Assembly (NCBI RefSeq): GCF_044377035.1
Contig: NZ_JBILJW010000003.1
Location: 124,001 to 188,000 of the forward strand
DNA: 64,000 bases
Direction of reading: 5' to 3'
Source: Silanimonas sp044377035
GTDB lineage: Bacteria > Pseudomonadota > Gammaproteobacteria > Xanthomonadales > Xanthomonadaceae
Shown: positions 27,395 through 35,534 of the stretch, in pieces
Position numbering within the stretch: the first letter of the stretch is position 1
How the letters are laid out: every line of letters starts with the position of its first letter
Notes under the pieces: model-generated
The model's input: only the letters and a program-made list of their open reading frames with translations
What the model was told of the DNA's origin: nothing
Databases searched by the model: none
Program-made: the position numbers and the translations under genes

Positions 27395-27850
27395 TCATCC
27401 TTCATGCGGGGTATTCGGGGAATGGGGGGGCGGAGAGGGCGTGTCTGCGGCGGATTCGGCGGGCAGGGTCGCCAGCCATGCGTAGAACTCGGCATCGTTC
27501 TCGAACTCGACGAGCGCCCCATCGGCGAATTGGGCGGCCTGTTCCGCCTGGCCGTCCTCCACAGCGGCGACGCCGGAGGTTGCCGCCGTGGCGTGCGATG
27601 CCACTGCGCCAGTACCGGTGACATCGTCGATCGATGCGCTTCGTGGCATCACGACAGCAAGGGCCAGGGCCGCGGTCACCAGTCCGCTGGTTGGCCACCA
27701 CCAGGCCCGCCGAGATCGCGTCGGTATCGTCGCGATCGCCTCGCGACGCCGGGCGCGCAGTGCCGTGGCCGTGGCGCCGTCGAGGGCCTCGACCTGGGCA
27801 TCGAAAAGGGCATGGGCGCGGTGGAGGCGGCCGTCGTCGGGAGTGTTCAT
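27395..27850 (-). CDS. Single-pass membrane protein, putative anti-sigma partner
   Basis: A 151-residue protein. A charged cytoplasmic N-terminus (1-45) is followed by one hydrophobic segment (about 50-70, WWWPTSGLVTAALALAVVMP) and an acidic periplasmic tail containing VEFENDAEFYAWLATLP. It takes the position held by DUF3619 proteins in the sigma factor-DUF3619-DUF3106 arrangement of other proteobacteria. Its start overlaps the sigma-factor stop by 4 bp. An anti-sigma function is inferred from topology and context only. Confidence 0.72.
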   Translation of the reverse strand: MNTPDDGRLHRAHALFDAQVEALDGATATALRARRREAIATIPTRSRRAWWWPTSGLVTAALALAVVMPRSASIDDVTGTGAVASHATAATSGVAAVEDGQAEQAAQFADGALVEFENDAEFYAWLATLPAESAADTPSPPPHSPNTPHEG

Positions 27851-28419
27851 CGCCAATCGTCCAGTTGGGTCCGTAGCGCGGCCTGCGCGCGGAACAGGTG
27901 GGTTTTCACCGAACCCTCGGTACAGCCCATCGCGGCGGCGGTCTCGGCGCCGGACAGGCCCTGAAGCTCGCGAAGCAGGAAAGCCTCGCGCTGCCGACGG
28001 GGCAGGGCACGCAGGGCGTGGCCCAGCGCCTTCCATGCACGCTGCCGCTCGTCGGCTTCGGCCGGGCCGGGCGCGGTGTCGGCGATCTGGGCCATCGGAT
28101 CCTCGGCCTCCTCCTCGTCGCGCACGCCGAAGACGGCGAGCACGCGTCGGCGCACGCTGTTGCGGCGATGCCGGTCGGTGATCCGGCTGCGCAGCACGCT
28201 GAAGAACAGCGCCGGCCACTCCGACTGCGGACGATCGCGATAGCCGAGGAAGGCGATCATCGCGTCCTGCACGGCATCGAGCGCGTCCTCGCGGTGCCCG
28301 AGCGCCAACTCGGCCATGCGGAAGGCGCGGCGCTCGACGCTGGCGAGGAAGCCGTCGAGCGCCATCTCCGGCGGGGCCGCGTTCGGGCTCAAGGGGCGTG
28401 GGGGTCCGTGGCCATCCAT
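27847..28419 (-). CDS. ECF-type RNA polymerase sigma factor
   Basis: A 190-residue sigma-70 family protein with region 2 (ALDAVQDAMIAFLGYRDRP, ALFFSVLRSRITDRHRRN) and region 4 (RALPRRQREAFLLRELQGLSGAETAAAMGCTEGSVKTHLF) and no regions 1 or 3. An acidic insert (RDEEEAEDPMAQIADTAPG) lies between them. The ATG at 28419 is the sensible start; the frame continues upstream through the leader. It probably directs transcription of its own cluster and unknown targets. Confidence 0.92.
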   Translation of the reverse strand: MDGHGPPRPLSPNAAPPEMALDGFLASVERRAFRMAELALGHREDALDAVQDAMIAFLGYRDRPQSEWPALFFSVLRSRITDRHRRNSVRRRVLAVFGVRDEEEAEDPMAQIADTAPGPAEADERQRAWKALGHALRALPRRQREAFLLRELQGLSGAETAAAMGCTEGSVKTHLFRAQAALRTQLDDWR

Positions 28420-28480
28420 GGGGACGATAACGCAGCGGTTCGGATTCGGTTGACGGGACGGAGGGCGAAGGGCGAAGGGC

Positions 28481-28822
28481 TCAGCCGCGACGGCCCTGGC
28501 GGCGCTGGCCGATCCGGTCGGCCCGGCGCTCGAGCCGGTCGCCGCGGGCATCGAGCCGGTGGTCGATGCGATCGCCGCGGTCATCGAGGCGGTCTGCGCG
28601 GTGCTCGCGACCGTGGGCCTCAGCCACGTCCGCGCGATGGTCCAGACGCCCGTCGATGCGGTCACCGCGGGCGTCGAGGCGCTGGTCGACGCGATCGCCG
28701 CGGGCTTCCCATCGGTCGGCGACGGGGCCGGTCGCGTGCGCGGACGCGGCGGACGCACCGATGAGGAGGGCTGCGGTCAGGGCGAGGCGGGCGAAGGGGC
28801 GGGAAGCGGCGGTGTGGCGCAT
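28481..28822 (-). CDS. Small secreted Arg/Asp repeat protein
   Basis: A 113-residue protein that I do not recognise. It has a signal peptide (ARLALTAALLIGASAASAHA) followed by repeated units of the type ARGDRIDQRLD, RGDRIDGRLD and DRGDRIDHRLD. The repeat is strongly charged and suited to a long amphipathic helix or coiled coil. It lies 61 bp upstream of the sigma factor on the same strand and could be its first operon partner. The signal peptide supports this strand and frame over open frames on the other strand. Periplasmic; role unknown. Confidence 0.68.
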   Translation of the reverse strand: MRHTAASRPFARLALTAALLIGASAASAHATGPVADRWEARGDRVDQRLDARGDRIDGRLDHRADVAEAHGREHRADRLDDRGDRIDHRLDARGDRLERRADRIGQRRQGRRG

Positions 28823-28969
28823 GGCAGGGCTCCGGGATCACGGCGGTTGCCGTGGTCGCCATAACGCCATGCCATCCCGGCGCGTTGACCGCTCGCGGAC
28901 GATGTTCATCCCGTGGTTAAGATGGGGCCGGGGACAGGAGCCCATCGGGCTCGCCACATGGGGAAACGG

Positions 28970-29257
28970 ATGGACGGGTTCGTCGCGCTGTACATCGTCA
29001 TGCTGGCCGCGTTCTGCGGCCACGAAATCATTTCGCGGGTGCCGGTAATCCTGCACACGCCGCTGATGTCGGGGTCCAACTTCGTCCACGGCATCGTCGT
29101 CGTCGGCGCCATGGTCGCGCTGGCCCACGCCGACACCACGACCGAGCGCGCCATTGGCTTCCTCGCCGTGCTGCTGGGCGCCGGCAATGCGGTCGGTGGC
29201 TACGTGGTGACCGAGCGCATGCTCGAGATGTTCAAGTCGAGCAAGGGGGCGAACTGA
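28970..29257 (+). CDS. pntAB: NAD(P) transhydrogenase subunit alpha, membrane part
   Basis: A 95-residue chain with three hydrophobic segments (FVALYIVMLAAFCGHEIIS, FVHGIVVVGAMVALA, AIGFLAVLLGAGNAVGGYVV), matching the small membrane subunit of three-chain transhydrogenases. The start at 28970 follows GGGGA; an in-frame ATG four codons upstream is possible. The stop overlaps the pntB start by one base. It forms the proton channel with PntB. Separated from pntAA by the antisense sigma cluster, so a separate promoter is likely. Confidence 0.9.
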   Translation: MDGFVALYIVMLAAFCGHEIISRVPVILHTPLMSGSNFVHGIVVVGAMVALAHADTTTERAIGFLAVLLGAGNAVGGYVVTERMLEMFKSSKGAN

Positions 29258-30708
29258 TGGAAGGCCTGCTCGACCTGCTGGCCAAGGCCAGCTACTTCAT
29301 CGCCGCGGTGCTGTTCATCGTCGGCCTCAAGCGCATGTCCTCGCCGGTGACGGCGCGGCGCGGCATCCAGTGGGCCGGCGTCGGCATGGTGCTCGCCACG
29401 CTGGTCACCTTCGTCGCGCCCACCACCTGGGGCTCGCACGGCGTCGACCCGCTCAACCTCGGCCTGATGGTGCTGGCGCTGGTGCTGAGCGCGGTGTTCT
29501 GGGTCTGGGGCAAGCGCGTGCCGCTCACCGACATGCCGCAGATGGTCGCCATCTTCAACGGCATGGGCGGCGGCTCCGCGGCGGCGATCGGTGCGGCGGC
29601 GCTGGTGAGCGCTTCGAGCCACACCGGCACCTGCGACGCCACGTCGATGGCGGACCACGCCTGCATGAGCCCGACCATGACGGTGCTGGCCGTGGTCGGT
29701 GCGCTGATCGGCGCGATCTCGTTCTCCGGCTCGGTGATCGCCTGGGCGAAGCTCGACGGTCGCATGGACAAGCGCTACACCTTCCCGGCACAGCAGATGG
29801 TCAACGCCGCGCTGATGGTGGGCGCGGTGCTGAGCGGCGTGCTGCTGGTGCTGCAGCCGACGCCGGCCATCCTCGTCATCGCGATCTTCTTCGCGTTGGC
29901 GTTGATTGTCGGTGTGGCGATGACGCTGCCGATCGGCGGCGCCGACATGCCGGTGGTGATCTCGCTCTACAACGCGCTCACCGGCCTCGCGGTCGCCTTC
30001 GAGGGCTATGTGCTGCAGAACGAAGCGCTGATGATCGCCGGCATGGTGGTCGGCGCGGCGGGCATGCTGCTCACCCAGCTGATGGCGAAGGCGATGAACC
30101 GTTCGCTCGGCAGCGTGCTGTTCGGCAGCTTCGGCGCGACCGGTGAGGCGCAGGCCATCAGCGGTTCGCAGAAGCCCATCGAGGCCAGCGACGTGGCGGC
30201 GATGATGGCCTACGCCGAGCGCGTGGTGATCGTGCCGGGCTACGGCATGGCCGTGGCGCAGGCGCAGCACAAGGTGTGGGAGCTCACCCAGGCGCTGCAG
30301 AAGCGCGGCGTGCACGTGAAGTTCGCCATCCATCCGGTCGCGGGCCGCATGCCCGGCCACATGAACGTGCTGCTCGCCGAGGCCGGCGTGCCCTACGACA
30401 TCATCGCCGACATGGACGACATCAACCCGGAGTTCCCGATCACCGACGTGGCCCTGGTGATCGGCGCCAACGACGTGGTGAACCCGGTGGCCAAGACCGA
30501 CCCGGCCTCGCCGATCTACGGCATGCCGATCCTCGATGTCTCGCTGGCGCGCAACGTGATCGTCGTGAAGCGCGGCAAGGGCACCGGCTTCGCCGGCATC
30601 GAGAACGCGCTCTTCTACGCCGACAACGCGCGCATGCTCTACGGCGATGCGAGCGGCGCGATCGCCAAGCTGATCGGCGGCATGAAGGAGCTGGACGGCG
30701 GCCATTGA
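29257..30708 (+). CDS. pntB: NAD(P) transhydrogenase subunit beta
   Basis: A 483-residue subunit. About eight to nine membrane helices occupy residues 1-270, followed by the soluble NADP-binding domain (about 300-483) with VIVPGYGMAVAQAQ, HPVAGRMPGHMNVLLAEA and VIGANDVVNPVA. It couples proton entry to formation of NADPH from NADH. Translationally coupled to pntAB. All key loops are present, so the enzyme should be functional despite the split locus. Confidence 0.97.
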   Translation: MEGLLDLLAKASYFIAAVLFIVGLKRMSSPVTARRGIQWAGVGMVLATLVTFVAPTTWGSHGVDPLNLGLMVLALVLSAVFWVWGKRVPLTDMPQMVAIFNGMGGGSAAAIGAAALVSASSHTGTCDATSMADHACMSPTMTVLAVVGALIGAISFSGSVIAWAKLDGRMDKRYTFPAQQMVNAALMVGAVLSGVLLVLQPTPAILVIAIFFALALIVGVAMTLPIGGADMPVVISLYNALTGLAVAFEGYVLQNEALMIAGMVVGAAGMLLTQLMAKAMNRSLGSVLFGSFGATGEAQAISGSQKPIEASDVAAMMAYAERVVIVPGYGMAVAQAQHKVWELTQALQKRGVHVKFAIHPVAGRMPGHMNVLLAEAGVPYDIIADMDDINPEFPITDVALVIGANDVVNPVAKTDPASPIYGMPILDVSLARNVIVVKRGKGTGFAGIENALFYADNARMLYGDASGAIAKLIGGMKELDGGH

Positions 30709-30727
30709 GCCGCCCCCGCGCGCGCCC

Positions 30728-31201
30728 TTAGCGGTTCCACCACAGCGTCAGCGCCACGGCCGCGGCCAGCCACGCGAGGTTGCCGAGCCCCAGCCAGGGC
30801 TCGGCGACCACGCCGAACAGCACCGGCCCCAGGCGCAGGGCCGACTCCCAGGGCAGCAGGCCGAAGGCCGGGCCCACCACGCCGGCAGCCATCAGCCACA
30901 GGCTTGCCGCCGTGGCGAGGGCGAGGAAACCCAGCGCCCACGCGGCGCGACCCGTTCCGGCCGGCACCCGCAGCAGGGACAGCAGCACGCTGGCGTCCGC
31001 CGCGACGACCACCGCCATCCAGGCCGCCGGCGCGTCGAACCACAGGGCCACCGCGCCCCACAGCGCCACGATCAATGGCAAGGCCAGCGCGAGTGCGAAG
31101 CCCGCCCGGCGGTGGCGGCTGTGCAAGGGACGGAGCGTGCGAGCGGCAGCAGTGTTCAAGCAGGAGGCCGGGCAGGGCAGGGCTGCGCAGCGTAGCGGCA
31201 T
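30728..31201 (-). CDS. Hypothetical inner-membrane protein
   Basis: A 157-residue protein with four hydrophobic segments: FALALALPLIVALWGAVALW, AAWMAVVVAADASVLLSLL, ALGFLALATAASLWLMAAG and AWLAAAVALTLWW. I recognise no family. The start at 31201 is uncertain because the frame extends upstream; a start nearer the first helix is also possible. It converges on pntB with a 19-bp gap. Confidence 0.55.
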   Translation of the reverse strand: MPLRCAALPCPASCLNTAAARTLRPLHSRHRRAGFALALALPLIVALWGAVALWFDAPAAWMAVVVAADASVLLSLLRVPAGTGRAAWALGFLALATAASLWLMAAGVVGPAFGLLPWESALRLGPVLFGVVAEPWLGLGNLAWLAAAVALTLWWNR

Positions 31202-31257
31202 GGCGACGGCCGCGCCGTGTCTTCGCGGTGCCCTCGCGCCGATTCCCGCCGGCCCGG

Positions 31258-31263
31258 TAGAAT
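31258..31263 (+). promoter_or_regulatory. Candidate -10 box for sufT
   Basis: TAGAAT on the plus strand, 29 bp before the sufT start. No good -35 hexamer is visible at the expected distance, so this is tentative. Confidence 0.3.
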
Positions 31264-31292
31264 TAGCCCCGATTTGGTCCTGATTCCCGCCG

Positions 31293-31844
31293 ATGTACAG
31301 CCGCTCCAGCGAACCCGTCAGCTTCTCCCGTGATTGCACCGTGGTTCTGGTGCCGCAGGGCGAGCGCGTCACTTTGCCGGCAGGCAGCGTCGGCTACATC
31401 ACACAAGCGCTCGGCGGCTCCTTCACCGTGTTCGTCGAAGGCAACCTGTTCCGCATCGCCGGCGAGGACGCCGATGCGATCGGCAAGGACGCCCCGGAGG
31501 CCCTCGCGCTGTCCGAGGACGCCGGCGACGACGAAGTGGAGCAGCTGGTGTGGGCGCAACTGCGCACCTGCTTCGATCCCGAGATCCCGGTGAACATCGT
31601 CGAACTCGGTCTCGTCTATACGGTGGAGCTCGGCCGTCGCGACGACGGCGAACGCAAGGTGGACGTGCGCATGACGCTGACGGCGCCCGCCTGCGGCATG
31701 GGCGACATCCTCGTCGACGACGTGCGCAGCAAGGTCGAGCGCATCCCGACGGTGGCCGAGGCCGATGTCGAACTCGTGTTCGACCCGCCGTGGAACCAGT
31801 CGATGATGTCGGAAGCCGCGAAGCTCGAAACCGGGATGCTGTGA
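31293..31844 (+). CDS. sufT: Fe-S cluster assembly protein SufT
   Basis: A 183-residue SufT-type protein. Residues 1-75 are the SufT-specific extension (VLVPQGERVTLPAGSVGYITQALGG). Residues 80-183 form a MIP18/DUF59 domain with the DPEIPVNIVELGLVY motif and the conserved cysteine in TAPACGMGD. It acts in maturation of Fe-S proteins such as lipoyl synthase or aconitase in bacteria that have it. Here it stands alone, away from other suf genes. Confidence 0.93.
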   Translation: MYSRSSEPVSFSRDCTVVLVPQGERVTLPAGSVGYITQALGGSFTVFVEGNLFRIAGEDADAIGKDAPEALALSEDAGDDEVEQLVWAQLRTCFDPEIPVNIVELGLVYTVELGRRDDGERKVDVRMTLTAPACGMGDILVDDVRSKVERIPTVAEADVELVFDPPWNQSMMSEAAKLETGML

Positions 31845-31875
31845 CGCCCGGCCGACGGGCCGGTCGAGCCGCCGA

Positions 31876-32889
31876 CTAGAGCCAGCGCGCCTTCTTCAGC
31901 ACGCGGTAGAGCAGCCCCACCGCGACGACGAGACCGCCGACGAGGATCGGGTAGCCGAAGCGTGCCTTCGTCTCTGGCATGACCTCGAAGTTCATCCCGT
32001 ACCAGCTCGCTACCAGCGTGGGCACGGCCAAAAGCGCCGCCCAGCCGGCGAGGCGCTTCACCACCTCGCCCTGCTCGGCGGCCACCAGCGACAGGTTCAC
32101 CGACATCGCAGCGGTGAGCATCTCCCGCATGGTGTCGGTGGCTTCCGCCACGCGGGCCACGTGGTCCTGCACGTCGCGGAAATACACCTGCAGCTCGTCG
32201 CGCACCAGGTGCGGATAGAAGCGCGTGAGCTGCGCCAGCACGTCGTTCAGTGGCGACACCGCGAGGCGGAGCGTCGTCAGGTCGCGTTTCAGGTCGTAGA
32301 GCCGGCGGATGGTGTCGCGCTTGAACTGCTGGTCGAAGATGTCGGATTCGATCGTCTCGAGCTCCTGGCGGTACTGCTCGACGATCGGGAAATAGTTGTC
32401 GACGGCGTAGTCGAGCACGGCGTAAAGCCCGTAGCCGGGGCCGAGGCGGAACAGCTCCGGGTTCTGCTCGGCGCGCTCCCGCGCCGCGGCGTAGGGCAGG
32501 GAGGCGCCGTGGCGCACCGTGATCAGGTAGCGCGGCCCGAAGAACACGTGGGTCTCGCCGACGCCGATGGCGCAGTTGGCCGCCGATTGCGCCGTGTGCA
32601 TGACGATGAACAGCGCGTCGCCGTAGGGCTCGATCTTCGGGCGCTGGTGCGCCTTCAGGGCGTCCTCGACGGCCAGCGGGTGCAGCCCGAATTCTTCGCG
32701 CAGCTTGCCGAGAAGGGATTCGTCCGGCTCGTACAGCCCCACCCAGACGAAGCTGCCGTCGTCGACCTCCAGCACGTCGGAGATCGCATCCAGTTCGAGG
32801 TCCGCGACCTTGCGGCCGTCGCGGTAGTGGATGCAGGCGCGCACCATGTCGGCGCGCGCGGTCGGGTGCGTCGGGATGACCGGGCTCAT
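31876..32889 (-). CDS. corA: Magnesium/cobalt channel CorA
   Basis: A 337-residue CorA-family divalent cation channel. A long cytoplasmic funnel is followed by two C-terminal helices, with the selectivity motif GMN in WYGMNFEVMPETKARFGYP. A basic residue cluster (KKARWL) ends the protein. The ATG at 32889 is used; the frame extends to 32925. It follows the DUF4105 gene by 7 bp and is likely the last gene of the miaB-led run. Confidence 0.94.
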   Translation of the reverse strand: MSPVIPTHPTARADMVRACIHYRDGRKVADLELDAISDVLEVDDGSFVWVGLYEPDESLLGKLREEFGLHPLAVEDALKAHQRPKIEPYGDALFIVMHTAQSAANCAIGVGETHVFFGPRYLITVRHGASLPYAAARERAEQNPELFRLGPGYGLYAVLDYAVDNYFPIVEQYRQELETIESDIFDQQFKRDTIRRLYDLKRDLTTLRLAVSPLNDVLAQLTRFYPHLVRDELQVYFRDVQDHVARVAEATDTMREMLTAAMSVNLSLVAAEQGEVVKRLAGWAALLAVPTLVASWYGMNFEVMPETKARFGYPILVGGLVVAVGLLYRVLKKARWL

Positions 32890-32896
32890 GCCCGCA

Positions 32897-34138
32897 TCAT
32901 CGGCCCGCGGTCGTGGTGGCGGCAAGCCGGCGGAAGTGCCGCGCCAGCGCCCAGTGCAGCGGCAGCAGCAGCACCACCCACTCGACGTTCGCCTGCTTCA
33001 TGAAGGGCATCAGCTTGAGGAAGGCGCCGAGGCCGGCCAGGGCGAGCACCACCACGATCAGCACGCCGAACACGCGCCCGGGTGGGCGGCCGCGCATCGC
33101 GCGGAAGGCGCCCGGCAGCAGCCCCAAGGCCAGCGGCGAAAGCAGGAACAGGTTCTCGTTGCCCCAAGCGAAATCGTGGCCGCTGCCCAACCACAGGAAG
33201 AGCAACGTCACGCCGGCCAGACCCGCCAGCAGCCAGAAGCCGCCGGCGAACGCCGCCACGGTGCGGGGGGCGCGCCGGCCCAACCACAGCAGCCCCAGGG
33301 CGAGCGCGAACCCGGCCACCGCCGCTTCGAAACCCAGCTGCGGCATTTCCGCCGGTTCGGGCGCGAGGCGATGCGGCAAAACTTCGGCTTCCGAGACGAC
33401 GATCGCGCGACCATCCGCGCGCTTCAGCGTGCGCAGGCTGTCGGCGAGCCGCATCGGGATGAAGGCTTCGTCCCAGCGCGAGAGCGGGCGGTCCGCCTTC
33501 GCCGCGAGGCCGAGGTGGAAGCCGGTGCCCATCCACACGGCGGGGGAGGCGAGTCGGACCGCTTCGCTGCGGTGCGTGTTGCCCTCGGAGCTGGCCGTGA
33601 GCGTGCGCTTGAGCAGGCCGCCGAGGGCCGCATCCAGTGCGTCGCGCACGCGCGTCGAACAGTTGTCGGTGAAGTAGCGGTAGTCGTAGACGGCGTTCTC
33701 GGGCCGCGCGTTCACTTCGAGCATCGCGGCCAGTGCGCCGGCTTCCGTGGCGTCGAGGTCGAGCCACTGCACCGAGACACCGCGGCCGCTGGCGCGGTAC
33801 TGGGCGAGGTCGGCCTCGAGCGGCAGGGCGACGAGGCGGTAGCGCATCGTGCCGGCGACGAAGCGGGCGAGGAAATCGGGTTCGCCGGGGTCGAAGTAGC
33901 CGAAGTTGTAGCTGGTGGGTTCGCGGCCGTCCTGCGGGTCGATGACGATGGCGTTGTGGCCGAAGCGCTCGAAGAACACCTCGCCGGGCGCCATCGTGAG
34001 CACGCCGACACGCGGCGCGCCGAGGGCGGCGCCGGCGAACAGGGCAAGTACCACGAGCGCCCAGGCCACGACGCCCCGAGCCGCCAAACGCCACGTGAGC
34101 AGCGCGGCCACGGGGCGGGCCTCAGCGGATGGCGTCAT
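32897..34138 (-). CDS. DUF4105 / Lnb-like membrane protein, possible lipoprotein N-acyltransferase
   Basis: A 413-residue protein. An N-terminal hydrophobic segment (22-40) is followed by a periplasmic domain (about 41-265). The candidate catalytic pair is H61 in ERFGHNAIVI and C160 in TDNCSTRVRD. About five C-terminal helices follow (272-288, 293-318, 328-346, 356-375, 385-402). This layout matches DUF4105, which I recall being renamed Lnb after a Bacteroides lipoprotein N-acyltransferase. It overlaps corC by 17 bp, where lnt follows corC/ybeX in E. coli. Function inferred from fold, residues and position; an unrelated protease-like role remains possible. Confidence 0.78.
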   Translation of the reverse strand: MTPSAEARPVAALLTWRLAARGVVAWALVVLALFAGAALGAPRVGVLTMAPGEVFFERFGHNAIVIDPQDGREPTSYNFGYFDPGEPDFLARFVAGTMRYRLVALPLEADLAQYRASGRGVSVQWLDLDATEAGALAAMLEVNARPENAVYDYRYFTDNCSTRVRDALDAALGGLLKRTLTASSEGNTHRSEAVRLASPAVWMGTGFHLGLAAKADRPLSRWDEAFIPMRLADSLRTLKRADGRAIVVSEAEVLPHRLAPEPAEMPQLGFEAAVAGFALALGLLWLGRRAPRTVAAFAGGFWLLAGLAGVTLLFLWLGSGHDFAWGNENLFLLSPLALGLLPGAFRAMRGRPPGRVFGVLIVVVLALAGLGAFLKLMPFMKQANVEWVVLLLPLHWALARHFRRLAATTTAGR

Positions 34139-34976
34139 GGAGCCTCACGCGCAGGCTGTGCACGCGGCGCTGGTCGGCATCGACCACGGTGAAGTGGAAG
34201 CGGCCGCTCTCGAAGGCTTCGCCCGGCTCCGGCAGGTGGCCGATGCCGGCGACGACGAGGCCGCCGATGGTGTCGAACTCGTCGTCCGGGAATTCGGCAC
34301 CGAAGCGCTCGTTGAACTCGTCGATTGGTGTCAGCGCCTCGACCACGAACTGCCCGTCCGACTCGGCGGCAATGCTGGTCGAGGCGTCCGCCGCGTCGTC
34401 GTGCTCGTCGTCGATCTCGCCGACGATCTCCTCGAGCACGTCCTCGATGGTGATCAGGCCCGCCACGCCGCCATGTTCATCGACGACGATCGCCATATGG
34501 TTGCGCGAGGCGCGGAACTCGCGCAGCAGCACGTTCAGCCGCTTGCTGTCGGGGATCAGCAGGGCCGGGCGCAGCAGTTCGCGGACGTCCTGCACCGCGC
34601 TGTCGGCGACGATGCCGCGCAGCAGGTCCTTGGCGAGCAGGATGCCGAGGATCTCGTCGCGGTCCTCGCCATGCACCGGGAAGCGGGAATGGCCGCTCTC
34701 GACGACGTGCTTCATCAGGTCGAGCAACTTGCCGTCGACCGGCAGCGAGACCATCTGCGCACGCGGCACCATGACATCGGCCACGGTCATCGTCGAAACG
34801 CTCAGCGCGCCTTCCAGCATGCTCAGCGTGTCGCCTTCGATCAGCCGGTTGCTGCGGGCGTCGCGGAGGATCTCCAGGAGGTCCTCGCGGGTTTCGGGTT
34901 CACCCGAGAAGGCGTGCGACAGGCGTTCGAGCCAGGAGCGCTTCTCGGGCAGGGGACTAGAGTCGTCCTCGGACAT
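34122..34976 (-). CDS. corC: CBS-domain protein CorC/YbeX
   Basis: A 284-residue cytoplasmic protein with two CBS domains (about 65-190, starting VADVMVPRAQMVSL and ending in VDEHGGVAGLITIEDVLEEIVGEI) and a C-terminal CorC/HlyC transporter-associated domain (about 200-284). It is linked to magnesium homeostasis and ribosome function in the miaB-ybeZ-ybeY-ybeX cluster. No membrane segments, so it is the soluble CorC type, not the CNNM type. The gap from ybeY is 90 bp. Confidence 0.94.
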   Translation of the reverse strand: MSEDDSSPLPEKRSWLERLSHAFSGEPETREDLLEILRDARSNRLIEGDTLSMLEGALSVSTMTVADVMVPRAQMVSLPVDGKLLDLMKHVVESGHSRFPVHGEDRDEILGILLAKDLLRGIVADSAVQDVRELLRPALLIPDSKRLNVLLREFRASRNHMAIVVDEHGGVAGLITIEDVLEEIVGEIDDEHDDAADASTSIAAESDGQFVVEALTPIDEFNERFGAEFPDDEFDTIGGLVVAGIGHLPEPGEAFESGRFHFTVVDADQRRVHSLRVRLHDAIR

Positions 34977-35066
34977 TCGTTTCGGTGCGTTGCCCCCGAA
35001 GAGGGGCGCGAACTGCGGAGTGTAGCCGATGGCCGTGACGGGCCCGGTGGAGGGCCGCCCGCGCCC

Positions 35067-35534
35067 TCAGCGTTCGGCGTAGGGGTCGGGGATGCCGAGG
35101 CGGCCGAGAATGGTGCGCTCGCGGGCTTCCATGGCGTCCGCTTCCGCCTCGGAACGCTCGTGGTCCATGCCCAGCAGGTGGAGCACGCCATGCACCACGA
35201 GGTGGGCATGGTGGTGGGTCAGCGGCTTGTCCTGCCCCAGGGCTTCCAGTGCGACCACCGGGGCACAGACGACCAGGTCGCCCAGCAGCGGCGAGCGGAC
35301 GCCCGGCGGCAGTTCGACGGGGAAGCTCAGCACGTTGGTCGCGTAGTCCTTGCCGCGGTAGTCGCGGTTCAGCGCGCGGCCCTCGTCGGAATCGACGTAG
35401 CGCACCGACAGTTCGATGGCGCGGCGCTGGCCGGCGAGCGCGGCCTCGACCCAGCGGCGCACGCTGGCGGCGGCGGGAAGGCCCTTGCGCGGGAGGCCGT
35501 AGCTGACGGTGACGGAGTGGGCAGGGCGGGTCAT
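35067..35534 (-). CDS. ybeY: Endoribonuclease YbeY
   Basis: A 155-residue single-strand RNase needed for 16S rRNA 3'-end processing and ribosome quality control. The zinc motif is HLVVHGVLHLLGMDH, and the preceding NRDYRGKDYATNVLSFP segment is diagnostic. The ATG at 35534 overlaps the stop of the upstream HAD gene (ATGA), which fixes the start. The longer upstream frame belongs to the other gene's shadow. Confidence 0.96.
   Translation of the reverse strand: MTRPAHSVTVSYGLPRKGLPAAASVRRWVEAALAGQRRAIELSVRYVDSDEGRALNRDYRGKDYATNVLSFPVELPPGVRSPLLGDLVVCAPVVALEALGQDKPLTHHHAHLVVHGVLHLLGMDHERSEAEADAMEARERTILGRLGIPDPYAER

Noticed and set aside
27898..28764. Plus-strand frame linking pntAA side to pntAB
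   Set aside because: It is antisense to a clear sigma factor and carries no transhydrogenase sequence, so it is not a missing piece of PntA.
28481..28822. Repeats here considered as a CRISPR-like array
   Set aside because: Units are degenerate, about 30 bp without unique spacers, and encode a periodic protein; no cas gene is in the window.
28559..29048. Plus-strand frames over the repeat protein gene
   Set aside because: They are mirror images of the Arg/Asp repeats. Only the minus-strand frame has a signal peptide and a sensible start.
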